Positions 34,487 to 42,132 of a stretch of 64,000 nucleotides of DNA are shown piece by piece. This DNA comes from WTJD01 sp964225175 (GTDB taxonomy: Bacteria > Pseudomonadota > Gammaproteobacteria > Xanthomonadales > SZUA-36): assembly GCA_964225175.1 (NCBI GenBank), contig CAXQNK010000070.1:1-64000 (forward strand), given 5' to 3'. The translations under genes and the position numbers were made by a program. Numbering within the stretch: the stretch's first letter is position 1; every line of letters starts with the position of its first letter. The notes beneath the pieces were generated by a model. The model was not told where the DNA came from, ran no database searches, and saw only the letters and a program-made list of their open reading frames with translations.

Positions 34487-34893
34487 ATCACTTTTTTGAT
34501 ACGCCTGCCTGTGTTGCAGGCGGTGATGGTTTTTCGTGGGTGCTTCGTACATTGCCCCAATTTTTTAAAAAGCGCAGTGCTCCTTGTGCTGATGCTGTTC
34601 CCCACATTTGTTCTTGCCCAGGCGGTTCCCGCGCCCGGTTTGACCAGGAACTGAATGGGTATTGCGGCCCTGTTGGTTTTTGTCTTCGCTTTCTGCCCTG
34701 GGCATTGCCGCGCATCAAGTCTGTGATGCATGGTATTCGCGGGTTTTACTAAATTTGCGACAAGCTTTTGCGTGCCGGGTGGGATTCCGGGATGCTCTCG
34801 CATGGCGTGATACTTTGTGTGGGTGGACTGGGCGCGTTCGCTTCCCTGGCGGCTGGCGCGGATTTCATGTTCTCCTGCCAGTGGGCTGAGTCT
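34487..34893. other. Gene-free stretch with a hairpin; no feature recognised
   Basis: About 400 bases between the DUF1295 gene and the convergent kinase-like gene. A perfect 7-bp inverted repeat at 34502-34522 (CGCCTGC/GCAGGCG) is a weak terminator candidate, as the T run comes eight bases later. Two short in-frame pieces at 34577-34654 and 34655-34726 separated by a TGA resemble a signal peptide followed by a hydrophobic segment; they may be a gene relic but have no supported identity. Confidence 0.4.
34502..34522 (+). terminator. Weak hairpin terminator candidate after DUF1295 gene
   Basis: CGCCTGC at 34502-34508 and GCAGGCG at 34516-34522 with a 7-base loop. A TTTTT run follows only after GTGATGG, so termination would be inefficient. 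Confidence 0.3.
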
Positions 34894-35535
34894 TCAGCCC
34901 GCGGCGAATTCCCGGGCGTACTTACGCCATTCCTGGACGTGGGCCTGGTTGGACGTCGCTGATTTCCGGAACAGGCCGATCAGTGAGCGTCCTCCCTGTT
35001 CATCAACGATCTGGTTGAAGTCGTGAATGATGGGCACCCACCTGCCGTTGACTTTGCGCACCAGCATGTCCTGGTAGCCCAGTTCCAGGTTTTTTAAATC
35101 CGCCTCGTCGGCATATCTGGCGACTGACTCGATGGCTTCGAGCGCAGAGGTCGGTACGGCTTTGGCGGCTTCCGCCACTCGGGTCAGTGGCACGCCTTCT
35201 ATGAATTCCTGTAAAAAGCTGACCGACTGCTTGCCATCGTGGCCGAAGACCATGATGGGTTTGGCGCTGTAGGGCAGCAATTCCGGTACCTTGCGGAATT
35301 TACGATTGCGTGCCATTTCATACACCGCAATATTGACGTCATGCTTTTTCCGGTATTCGGCAACCACCTCCCGGCGATAAACCTTCAGGGCGAGGGTCTG
35401 GCCCCGATAGCGCACCTTGAAAACGACGGAGCAGCTGCCTTCGCCGGCGACTTCGAGCAGTTCGATATCATCGGGGAGGGACACTGTGCCCAATTCGTCA
35501 ACAGCGGCGGCAACGGCCGGAGATTGTTCAGACAT
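34894..35535 (-). CDS. Protein-kinase-like (YrbL-like) protein
   Basis: 213 residues from ATG 35535, chosen because GGAG lies 9 bases upstream (ATG 35550 is an alternative). The N-terminal third reads like a kinase lobe: a degenerate Gly-rich loop GEGSCSVVFKV and the Lys in LALKVYRR, then helix-forming sequence to NIAVYEMARN. Later VSFLQEFIEGVPL is hinge-like and IIHDFNQIV sits where a DFG would be, reading DFN. The whole resembles the PhoP-network protein YrbL, a small kinase-like protein. The HRD-type loop is degenerate (GYQDMLVRKV), so activity is uncertain. Confidence 0.65.
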   Translation of the reverse strand: MSEQSPAVAAAVDELGTVSLPDDIELLEVAGEGSCSVVFKVRYRGQTLALKVYRREVVAEYRKKHDVNIAVYEMARNRKFRKVPELLPYSAKPIMVFGHDGKQSVSFLQEFIEGVPLTRVAEAAKAVPTSALEAIESVARYADEADLKNLELGYQDMLVRKVNGRWVPIIHDFNQIVDEQGGRSLIGLFRKSATSNQAHVQEWRKYAREFAAG

Positions 35536-35769
35536 GCTATCGGTCTCCATCCTTAGGTTTCGATGCTGCCAAGGATAGAACAGCCGCAGGTTTGTGACCA
35601 GCCATTCGAACCATTAAAAATTTAAAAGCCCGGTCAGATTGCGGCTGCGATTCATGACCGTCCGGGGGCGCCTCCTTCGCCAGTTCTCAAGGAAATTCAT
35701 TTCGAACGCTTGTCAATGACGAGTGCACTTGTGAAGATAGAGCCGAGCAGCCCAACCCTTGAGCAAAGC

Positions 35770-36831
35770 ATGAGTGGACAGGTGAGATGTACCCTATCGA
35801 CGCCCGTATCGTGGCTTATCGCGGGTTTGACATGCCTGGCGCTGACGGCCTGTCATCGACAGCTTGAACAGCATGCGCAATGGCTCGTCTTCGGAACTCT
35901 GGTCGAGGTAAAGCTGTGGGGCGCCACCGCCGAGGAGGCTGAGACGGCATTTGCCGGCCTGCAACGCCGGTTCCAGGAAATGCACGAGGACCTGCATGCC
36001 TGGGAACATGGCCTGCTGACTGAGATCAATAAGGCCTTTGCCCAGGGCCAGGCCGCGCGGTCGAATCAACAGGTCAATGCGTTGCTCCGTCGCTCTCAGG
36101 AATACGAGAGATTGAGCGTGGGGCGATTCAATCCTGCTATTGGGGCGGTGATCGAGGCCTGGGGGTTTCATACCTCGGAATTCCCCATTCTTGCGCCCCC
36201 GCCGGAACGCGGGCGCGTGGAATCGATACTCATGCAATCACCCTCAACGCTGGATATCCGGATTGATGGCGAGTACGTGGAAAGTAGTAATCCAGCAGTA
36301 CAGCTGGATTTTGGGGGAATTGCCAAGGGTTATGCGGTGGACCTTGCGATCGAATTTCTCAATGCGCGGGGCATTGAGCACGCCATGGTCAATGCCGGCG
36401 GAGACCTGCGGGCGATGGGCCAGCGCGGCGGGCGCAGTTGGCGCGTTGCCGTGCGACGACCCAAGGGCGGCATTGTCGGGACGGTAGAGGTTCGCGACGA
36501 CGAGGCCTTTTTTACTTCCGGAAATTACGAGCGTTTCAAGCAGGATGGCGACCAGAGGTTTCCGCATATCCTCGATCCGCGCACGGGCTGGGCCGTGGAA
36601 GGCCTGGCGTCGGTGACGGTGGTGAGCGCCACCGGACTGCATGCCGATGCGGCGGCCACTGCACTCGTCGTGGCTGGCCCGGATGACTGGCCTGAAGTGG
36701 CTGGAGCGCTGGGTGTCGAGAGCGTGTTGGTCATTGACGAAGACGGTGAGATTTACCTTACGCCCGCCATGGCGGAACGGGTGCAATGGGTGGAACAGGT
36801 TCATCCTAAAATGGTGAGAACCGTACCTTGA
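35770..36831 (+). CDS. apbE: FAD:protein FMN transferase ApbE
   Basis: 353 residues from ATG 35770, which gives a lipoprotein signal peptide ending LALTACH; an upstream in-frame TTG/ATG at 35710/35716 adds an unneeded tail. ApbE flavinylates target proteins such as NqrB, NqrC, RnfD and RnfG using FAD and metal. Visible landmarks: WGFHTSEFP, LDFGGIAKGYAVDLA, MVNAGGDLRAMG, FFTSGNYERF and HILDPRTG. None of the usual target genes (nqr, rnf, nosR) is in the window, so the partner is unknown. About 230 bases before it hold no gene. Confidence 0.92.
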   Translation: MSGQVRCTLSTPVSWLIAGLTCLALTACHRQLEQHAQWLVFGTLVEVKLWGATAEEAETAFAGLQRRFQEMHEDLHAWEHGLLTEINKAFAQGQAARSNQQVNALLRRSQEYERLSVGRFNPAIGAVIEAWGFHTSEFPILAPPPERGRVESILMQSPSTLDIRIDGEYVESSNPAVQLDFGGIAKGYAVDLAIEFLNARGIEHAMVNAGGDLRAMGQRGGRSWRVAVRRPKGGIVGTVEVRDDEAFFTSGNYERFKQDGDQRFPHILDPRTGWAVEGLASVTVVSATGLHADAAATALVVAGPDDWPEVAGALGVESVLVIDEDGEIYLTPAMAERVQWVEQVHPKMVRTVP

Positions 36832-36932
36832 TAAGGTGACTCGCGCCCGGGTGCATCGGCACCTCACTGACCTGCGTGGTGCTAGCATGAGGGACATTCT
36901 TTCATTCCAGTCACACTGGGAGCAGCGGTCTA

Positions 36933-37961
36933 TTGGGATCAGGTAAGCCGACATCGCTGGATATTGCCTTCCGGGCGGGCGTCTCCCAATCTACGGTTTC
37001 GAGAGCCCTGCGTGACAGTCCGCTGGTCAATGAAAATACCCGCGAGCGCATCAAGAAAATCGCATTGGAGTTGAACTACAAGGCGGATCACAGCGCCGCC
37101 GTTTTGCGCTCGCAAAGAAGCCGGACGATTGCGCTGCTCTTGTTTGAAGACCCTACCAGTGATGATTCGCGTATCAATCCTTTCTTTCTCGCCATGCTCA
37201 GCAGCATCACCCGGGTCGCTGATCTGAGTGGCTATGACGTGCTGATATCCTTTCAGCGCCTGGACGACGACTGGCACACCGAATACCAGATGCGGAACCG
37301 GGCCGATGGCATCATCCTGCTCGGTTATGGCGACTACTTGGCCTATCGGGCGAAGCTCGATCGCCTGATTGAGAGCGGTGCTCATTTTGTGCTCTGGGGA
37401 CCCCCGGTAGGAGGTAATGGTGGTTACTCGGTATCCAGTGACAATGTGCTGGGCGGGCATGAGGCCACCGCGCACCTGCTGGGCCTGGGTCGTGAGCGTA
37501 TCGCATTTCTGGGCGAGGCATCATTGCGCGCGCCAGAATTCGAGCAGCGATACCGGGGTTATGTTCAAGCGCACTACGAAGCCGGGTTGAGCGCAGATGA
37601 TAGCTTGCGGGTCGATGCCGAGAGCAGCGAAGCATCCGGCGTTAACGCGGTGAATCAACTGATGGAGCGAAACTGCACCTTTGATGCCATCGTTGCGGCC
37701 AGTGATTTGATCGCGATCGGTGCGATCAGGGCTCTGCAGGAACGGGGCTTCAAGGTGCCCGAGGACGTCGGGGTGGTTGGTTACGACGACATCCATGCAG
37801 CGGCCTATTTCAACCCGGGGCTGACCACGATCAGGCAAGACACGCAAGCCGCCGGTAAACGCCTGGTCGAGCATCTGCTTGGCATGATCCATGGTGAGCC
37901 ATCGACACCGGAATTGCTTCGTCCAGCGCTGGTCATTCGCTCATCCTGCGGAAGCAGGTAA
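36933..37961 (+). CDS. LacI family transcriptional regulator (TTG start)
   Basis: 342 residues from TTG 36933, with GGGAG ten bases upstream. N-terminal helix-turn-helix TSLDIAFRAGVSQSTVSRAL and hinge helix NYKADHSAAVLRS, then a periplasmic-binding-protein-like sensing domain (about 65-340) with FDAIVAASDLIAIGA and GVVGYDDIHAAAYFNPGLTTI. The likely target is the perfect LacI-type palindrome at 40948-40959 in front of glk, three genes downstream. The effector is probably a sugar (glucose, maltose or maltodextrin) or sugar phosphate; this is inferred from neighbours, including a maltodextrin enzyme relic directly after it. Confidence 0.9.
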   Translation: MGSGKPTSLDIAFRAGVSQSTVSRALRDSPLVNENTRERIKKIALELNYKADHSAAVLRSQRSRTIALLLFEDPTSDDSRINPFFLAMLSSITRVADLSGYDVLISFQRLDDDWHTEYQMRNRADGIILLGYGDYLAYRAKLDRLIESGAHFVLWGPPVGGNGGYSVSSDNVLGGHEATAHLLGLGRERIAFLGEASLRAPEFEQRYRGYVQAHYEAGLSADDSLRVDAESSEASGVNAVNQLMERNCTFDAIVAASDLIAIGAIRALQERGFKVPEDVGVVGYDDIHAAAYFNPGLTTIRQDTQAAGKRLVEHLLGMIHGEPSTPELLRPALVIRSSCGSR

Positions 37962-37994
37962 TGCGTCTCTGACGCTGCACGGTCCGTCCCGGTC

Positions 37995-38255
37995 GTGGGT
38001 GGAATTCATCAGGACCGGCTCGTGCAGTTCGTGCCTGTGAGCGAGGTCTTCACCTGTTTTCAGGATACTGACCCGGCTGCCGTCATGGTGGCGTTCGACA
38101 AGAATCAAGATGCGGTGGAACTCGAGTTCTATCGAATTACAGAGCGGCTGAGCACTGTGGACGCGGACCTTGACGTCATCAGCGGCGAGCGCATTGCCTT
38201 GGGCGATAAGCCGCGCATTTCCAGGCGCGAGGTGCGGTTGCTCGAAATACGCTAG
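37995..38255 (+). pseudogene. C-terminal remnant of a cyclomaltodextrinase/neopullulanase-like GH13 enzyme
   Basis: 86 codons whose product matches only the C-terminal beta-sandwich of GH13 cyclomaltodextrinases: RLVQFVPVSEVFTCF, VMVAFDKNQDAVEL, then DVISGERIALGD and a final VRLLEIR, in the same order and spacing as the family. The catalytic barrel (about 500 residues) is missing: the frame begins just 34 bases after the lacI stop. So this is the stump of a deleted gene. It fits the neighbouring LacI regulator having once controlled a maltodextrin locus. GTG 37995 is probably not used. Confidence 0.75.
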
Positions 38256-38259
38256 ACGG

Positions 38260-39405
38260 TTAGTACTTGCCGCCAGGGCTTGCTGGCGTCTGCTGCGCCA
38301 TGGTCTGCTCGTTGAACAGGTGGGTGATCAGATTGTAGCGAACGCCCCGTGTTGTCTCCTGGACCTCGTGGAGCAGCGACGAGGAGAACACCAAAGCTGT
38401 CCCCGGTTCTCCCCGGTATCTGTGTGCATTGAATTCCCGGAACACCACCTCACCACCCTCGTAGTCGTCATTGAGATTCATAGAGAGTGCAAATCGCCGA
38501 TAGGCGGTCTCCGGGCCCGTGTTGTCCCGATGTCCCATGGGGTGGCCACCGCGTTTGCCCACGTAACGGGCGATATGCAGTGATTCACGACGGTTGACCT
38601 CGAATGCAAAGGCTTTCTTGATCAGAGGATTAATCCGGCTGCCGATGCGCTCGGTGAGAAATTCCAGCATGCCCGGCTCCTGGATCATGTGGTCCACCCG
38701 ATCCTGGCGATCGTGCTCGTAGATGGGCATCTTGTAGTCGCCTTGTTGGGCCTGTCGGTCGTCTTCGCTGACGACAAATGGCCCGCCCGATTCAAAGGCC
38801 TTGATCAGTTGTGCGCATTCCTCTCGGGACAAGACGTTCGGGATGATGAGCACCGGGGCATGCACTGGAAACCAGCGTGAATCCTCAGTTGCTTTCATTT
38901 GATCTATCTGCTGCATGATTGTATCCAGTGAGTCTTCCAGTTGATCCAGGCCATCGAACCATGACCGAATTTGCCGAAGCGGTGTCATCAGGACGAGCCG
39001 GAAGGACTCGCGGTCGCCCTTGTGGAGGCCATAGCTGGCCAGGACCTGGCCGCTGCAGTCCCCAAGTACAGGCCAGATAAACCCTGATTGGTGCTTGAGT
39101 CTCCAGTTGCGCCGGGCATCGCTGTCCGCACTGACAGCGAGCACGGTGGCGTGGAGATCCATGAGCGCGTTCATGCGGCCCGCAATCTGCTTGAGCAGGG
39201 CCTTAGCGCGCTCATCCGATACCGTGTCAAAAATCGCAAGCAGCAATGGTTTTCCGGACAAGTGGTCGTTGTTGAGATCAAGCAGGCGGCCCTCCTCATC
39301 GCGAATTGAGAATCCGCTGGCGATCGCACCATGCTCAAGCGCTTGAACATGCCGGCGCACGCTGTCTGCAGCCAGTTCATAGGTGGGTTTATTGGCAACG
39401 GTCAT
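38260..39405 (-). CDS. Peroxiredoxin-like / prolyl-4-hydroxylase (2OG-Fe(II)) fusion
   Basis: 381 residues. Residues 1-165 have a thioredoxin-like layout as in AhpC/TSA peroxiredoxins (PLLLAIFDTVSDERAKALLKQIAGR, FIWPVLGDCSGQVLASYGL), but there is no peroxidatic Cys at the usual place: the segment reads FDTVSDE. Residues about 180-370 are a 2-oxoglutarate/Fe(II) dioxygenase of the P4H type: the metal triad is His292 and Asp294 in GHRDN and His346 in SSSLLHEV, and Arg355 in TTRGVRYNL should bind 2-oxoglutarate. Expected to hydroxylate a protein side chain or small molecule. Convergent with the GH13 relic. Confidence 0.85.
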   Translation of the reverse strand: MTVANKPTYELAADSVRRHVQALEHGAIASGFSIRDEEGRLLDLNNDHLSGKPLLLAIFDTVSDERAKALLKQIAGRMNALMDLHATVLAVSADSDARRNWRLKHQSGFIWPVLGDCSGQVLASYGLHKGDRESFRLVLMTPLRQIRSWFDGLDQLEDSLDTIMQQIDQMKATEDSRWFPVHAPVLIIPNVLSREECAQLIKAFESGGPFVVSEDDRQAQQGDYKMPIYEHDRQDRVDHMIQEPGMLEFLTERIGSRINPLIKKAFAFEVNRRESLHIARYVGKRGGHPMGHRDNTGPETAYRRFALSMNLNDDYEGGEVVFREFNAHRYRGEPGTALVFSSSLLHEVQETTRGVRYNLITHLFNEQTMAQQTPASPGGKY

Positions 39406-39480
39406 CGATATCAGTTGATGCTTTTGATTGAGATGCCGCAGGTCAAGAGACGGTGTCCACTGCTGCGCAAGTTCGCCATC

Positions 39481-40713
39481 TCACACCCGTTCAGTCATGC
39501 CTTCATGGGGAAGGATTGCCCGGGTTGAACTGCCCATTTCGTCCAGTCGTTCCCTGCAAAACACGAGTTTTTGCGCAATGTCCTCATCGGTCTGATCAGG
39601 ATCATGGTGATGAATCCACAGGCGCTCTGCGTCAGCGAGGTGGGCCAGCCGGCACACTTGGCTCAGTGCGGAATGCCCCCAGTGAACATGCTTCACATAC
39701 TGCTCGTCGAAATAAGTGCTGTCATGAATCAGTACATTGGTGCCTCGGCAGAAGTCCGCGAGTCGCTCCATGAACTCTTCGTCAGCATGTTCCGAATCAG
39801 GTAGGTACAGCTCGTTGTCGGTGATATAGCACAGCGATCGTCCGTGCAGGTCAATACGATAGCCAAGGCAATTGCCGGGATGCTTGAGCAGCATGGTTTT
39901 GACCGTCACCTCGCCCAGCTGGAATTCTTCCTCCGAGAGCTCATGGAAACGGATGTGAGCGCTGAATTCCCTGATCGTGGCTGGAAAATGCGTGCCGTCC
40001 ATTTGCCCGGTCAATAAGTTCTCCAGGCTCAGTTCTTCCTGCGCAGAGCCGAAAATTTGAATTTCGTTACCCGGCATGTACAAGGGTGCGAAAAAGGGAA
40101 AACCGTGAATATGATCCCAGTGAGGGTGCGTAATCAACAAATCCAAATCGAAGCGGTTCGGTGAGGAATTCAATAATGCATTGCTGAGCCCCTTGATGCC
40201 GGTGCCGGCATCAAGGACGATGTGACGATTGGTCGACAATTGCACCGAGTAGCAGGATGTGTTGCCACCGAACTCGATGTAGCCCTCCTGCGGCATGGGC
40301 AGAGTTCCACGCACACCCCATGCAGACAATTTCAGGCAACCCAAATCGTCCATGATGGCGTCGAAGCGCTCGAGACTGAACGGCTTGACGATGTATCCGT
40401 CCGCTCCCATGCGCATCGCTTTCTCGCGGTCCGCCTCATAGGCTTTGGTGGATACCATGATGATGGTTGTCTTCTCGAATTTCTGATCGCTGCGGATCTT
40501 CTTGCACAGCTCGAAACCATTGATAAACGGCATCATGATGTCAAGGATCACCACATCCGGATTGAGCTCGGCCAGCCGACCCAGAGTTTCACGCGCATCA
40601 ATCACGGTTTCGACGTGATGGCCGCCCGGCTCGAGTTGACGCTGGGCATACTCAAGCGCGATTGCGCTGTCATCAACCAGCAAGATGTTATAACCCCCGG
40701 GAATCATGACCAT
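39481..40713 (-). CDS. Receiver-domain / metallo-beta-lactamase fold fusion
   Basis: 410 residues. Residues 5-125 form a response-regulator receiver: acidic pair near residues 14-15 (LVDDS), phospho-acceptor Asp58 in VVILDIMMP, Thr/Ser in VSTKA and Lys110 in YIVKPF. Residues about 130-400 form a metallo-beta-lactamase-fold hydrolase with zinc ligands in THPHWDHIHG (His196, His198, Asp200, His201), later ITDNELY and IHDSTYFDE. Output is therefore enzymatic rather than DNA binding, e.g. hydrolysis of a nucleotide or phosphodiester. No histidine kinase is nearby. TATAAT directly abuts the ATG at 40713; ATG 40707 is an alternative start. Confidence 0.88.
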   Translation of the reverse strand: MVMIPGGYNILLVDDSAIALEYAQRQLEPGGHHVETVIDARETLGRLAELNPDVVILDIMMPFINGFELCKKIRSDQKFEKTTIIMVSTKAYEADREKAMRMGADGYIVKPFSLERFDAIMDDLGCLKLSAWGVRGTLPMPQEGYIEFGGNTSCYSVQLSTNRHIVLDAGTGIKGLSNALLNSSPNRFDLDLLITHPHWDHIHGFPFFAPLYMPGNEIQIFGSAQEELSLENLLTGQMDGTHFPATIREFSAHIRFHELSEEEFQLGEVTVKTMLLKHPGNCLGYRIDLHGRSLCYITDNELYLPDSEHADEEFMERLADFCRGTNVLIHDSTYFDEQYVKHVHWGHSALSQVCRLAHLADAERLWIHHHDPDQTDEDIAQKLVFCRERLDEMGSSTRAILPHEGMTERV

Positions 40714-40911
40714 ATTATAGATCTATTGGGAGTCAAATCGATATCCGGGCTTGGCAGTTCAGGGTAGTCGTCGCGCTTGATCGGTGGCGGACCCAGTTGT
40801 GCGGGCTGAAAAAGCCAGACCCTGTTTGGCGGCGGAAAGGTCATCTTCCGCGTCGACTGGGCCACAAGATTGAGCCACGGGGCGATGCATACGTATTCAG
40901 GGTGAACCAAA

Positions 40912-40941
40912 TTAAATAAATCGCCCGAAACCGGTTATACT
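40912..40941 (+). promoter_or_regulatory. Candidate promoter of the glk-glg operon
   Basis: TTAAAT at 40912-40917 and TATACT at 40936-40941 with an 18-base spacer; the -10 is good, the -35 poor. The LacI-type operator begins six bases after the -10, over the expected transcription start, the ideal place for repression. Confidence 0.5.
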
Positions 40942-40947
40942 AGAATA

Positions 40948-40959
40948 GTAAGCGCTTAC
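40948..40959. promoter_or_regulatory. LacI-family operator palindrome
   Basis: GTAAGCGCTTAC is a perfect 12-bp palindrome with the central CG of LacI/GalR-family operators and closely resembles catabolite-responsive elements and MalR-type sites. It lies between the glk promoter -10 and the glk gene; the LacI-family gene at 36933-37961 is the obvious candidate to bind it. Confidence 0.72.
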
Positions 40960-41128
40960 ATTTTATCTTGGCGCGAGTGGCCTGGCAATTAAAGAGCCCT
41001 TCTCAGGCCAGGTGCGCTGCGCGCCCCAGGAGGGTTGTGAATACGATTACATGCCCTCGTTATGACACGTGGGGACCACCAACCTCGCTTGCTCGAACAT
41101 CATCAGACCGCAGGGTATCAGGAACAAA

Positions 41129-42118
41129 GTGAAAACCTCCCGACAAAAATTGTTGATTGGGGATATTGGTGGAACCAATGCCCGGTTTGCGCTGGTCTCG
41201 CCTCGGGCGCGTGCCTGGGAGTTTGAAACGATTATGTCTTGCGCCGATTATGAGTCCGCAGAAGACGCCATATCCGACTATTTGTCGCAGGTGGGCGCTG
41301 GCGCACCTCCCGTGATCTGTCTTGCGGTTGCTGGCCCTGTCATCGACCAGAGTGTCCGATTCACGAATAACCATTGGGTGACAGACGCGGCAGGGCTTGC
41401 AGAACGCTTTCCCGCGACCCACGTGCGGCTACTGAATGATTTCGAGGCGATTGCGTACTCTTTGCCCCTGCTCGATCCATCCGATCTCGTCACCATTGGC
41501 CTTGAAAAGCCGGCCTTGGAAATAAAGAGCGATTTCACCGTGGCTGTGCTTGGGCCAGGCACCGGGCTTGGCGTTGCGGGCCTGATAGGGCGCTCGGGGC
41601 AACACATTGCGGTGGTTTCCGAGGGTGGACACGTTGGCTTTGCGCCTGAAAACCAGATGCAACTGGAAGTCCTGCGCGTGCTGCGTGAACGGTTTGACCG
41701 CGTGTCCGATGAGCGGCTTCTGTGTGGCCCTGGTCTCGAAAACATCTATTGGGCAGTGCAGAAAATCCATGGCGAACGAGGCACCCGCATCAGTGCCCGC
41801 GAGATTTTTGAGTCTGCGCTTGAAAACAGGAACGTCTATGCGTCTGAGAGCCTGAAATTGTTTTACGAGGTGCTCGGACAGGCTGCGGGAAACATTGCCT
41901 TGTCCCTGAGTGCGCACGATGGCGTGTATCTTGGCGGAGGTATCCTGAAGCGTTATCCGGAGACACTTCGTTCTTCGGCATTTCGCTCTGGATTTGAAAA
42001 CAAGGGGCGCTATCGCGCCTTGATGGAACAGATACCCACGCACCTGATTAAGCACCCCCAGCCGGGGCTGCTGGGAGCGGCCCAGATTGCCCAGCAACTC
42101 TTCAGGACTGGTGGGTAG
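41129..42118 (+). CDS. glk: Glucokinase, ROK-independent Glk family
   Basis: 329 residues from GTG 41129, preceded closely by AGGA; the upstream GTG 41069 is less likely. Phosphorylates glucose with ATP. Family motifs: LIGDIGGTNARFALV, LLNDFEAIAYSLPLL (catalytic Asp in NDFEA), GPGTGLGVA and SEGGHVGFAP, which binds glucose. First gene of the operon glk-malQ-glgC-glgA-glgB-glgP-glgX; 14 bases separate it from malQ. Supplies glucose-6-phosphate from the glucose that MalQ and GlgX release. Confidence 0.93.
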   Translation: MKTSRQKLLIGDIGGTNARFALVSPRARAWEFETIMSCADYESAEDAISDYLSQVGAGAPPVICLAVAGPVIDQSVRFTNNHWVTDAAGLAERFPATHVRLLNDFEAIAYSLPLLDPSDLVTIGLEKPALEIKSDFTVAVLGPGTGLGVAGLIGRSGQHIAVVSEGGHVGFAPENQMQLEVLRVLRERFDRVSDERLLCGPGLENIYWAVQKIHGERGTRISAREIFESALENRNVYASESLKLFYEVLGQAAGNIALSLSAHDGVYLGGGILKRYPETLRSSAFRSGFENKGRYRALMEQIPTHLIKHPQPGLLGAAQIAQQLFRTGG

Positions 42119-42132
42119 AGGCTCGTCGGACG

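Larger units (their letters stand above)
40714..41128. other. Intergenic control region upstream of the glycogen operon
   Basis: 415 bases between the divergent receiver/MBL gene and glk. It contains the glk promoter candidate and the LacI-type palindrome (listed separately). The rest shows no convincing ORF, tRNA or hairpin terminator. Confidence 0.6.

Noticed and set aside
34577..34726. Signal-peptide-like frame followed by a stop and a hydrophobic segment
   Set aside because: Could be a relic of a small secreted protein with a C-terminal sorting helix, but both pieces are too short to identify; only mentioned as a possibility.
34351..34803. 150-codon minus-strand frame across the DUF1295 end and the gap
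   Set aside because: Overlaps a real gene, basic and Pro-rich composition, no motif.
40713..40736. TTGACT and TATAAT before the receiver/MBL gene as a promoter
   Set aside because: The spacer is only 11 bases and TATAAT directly abuts the ATG, so it is not a canonical promoter; a leaderless start at 40707 remains possible.
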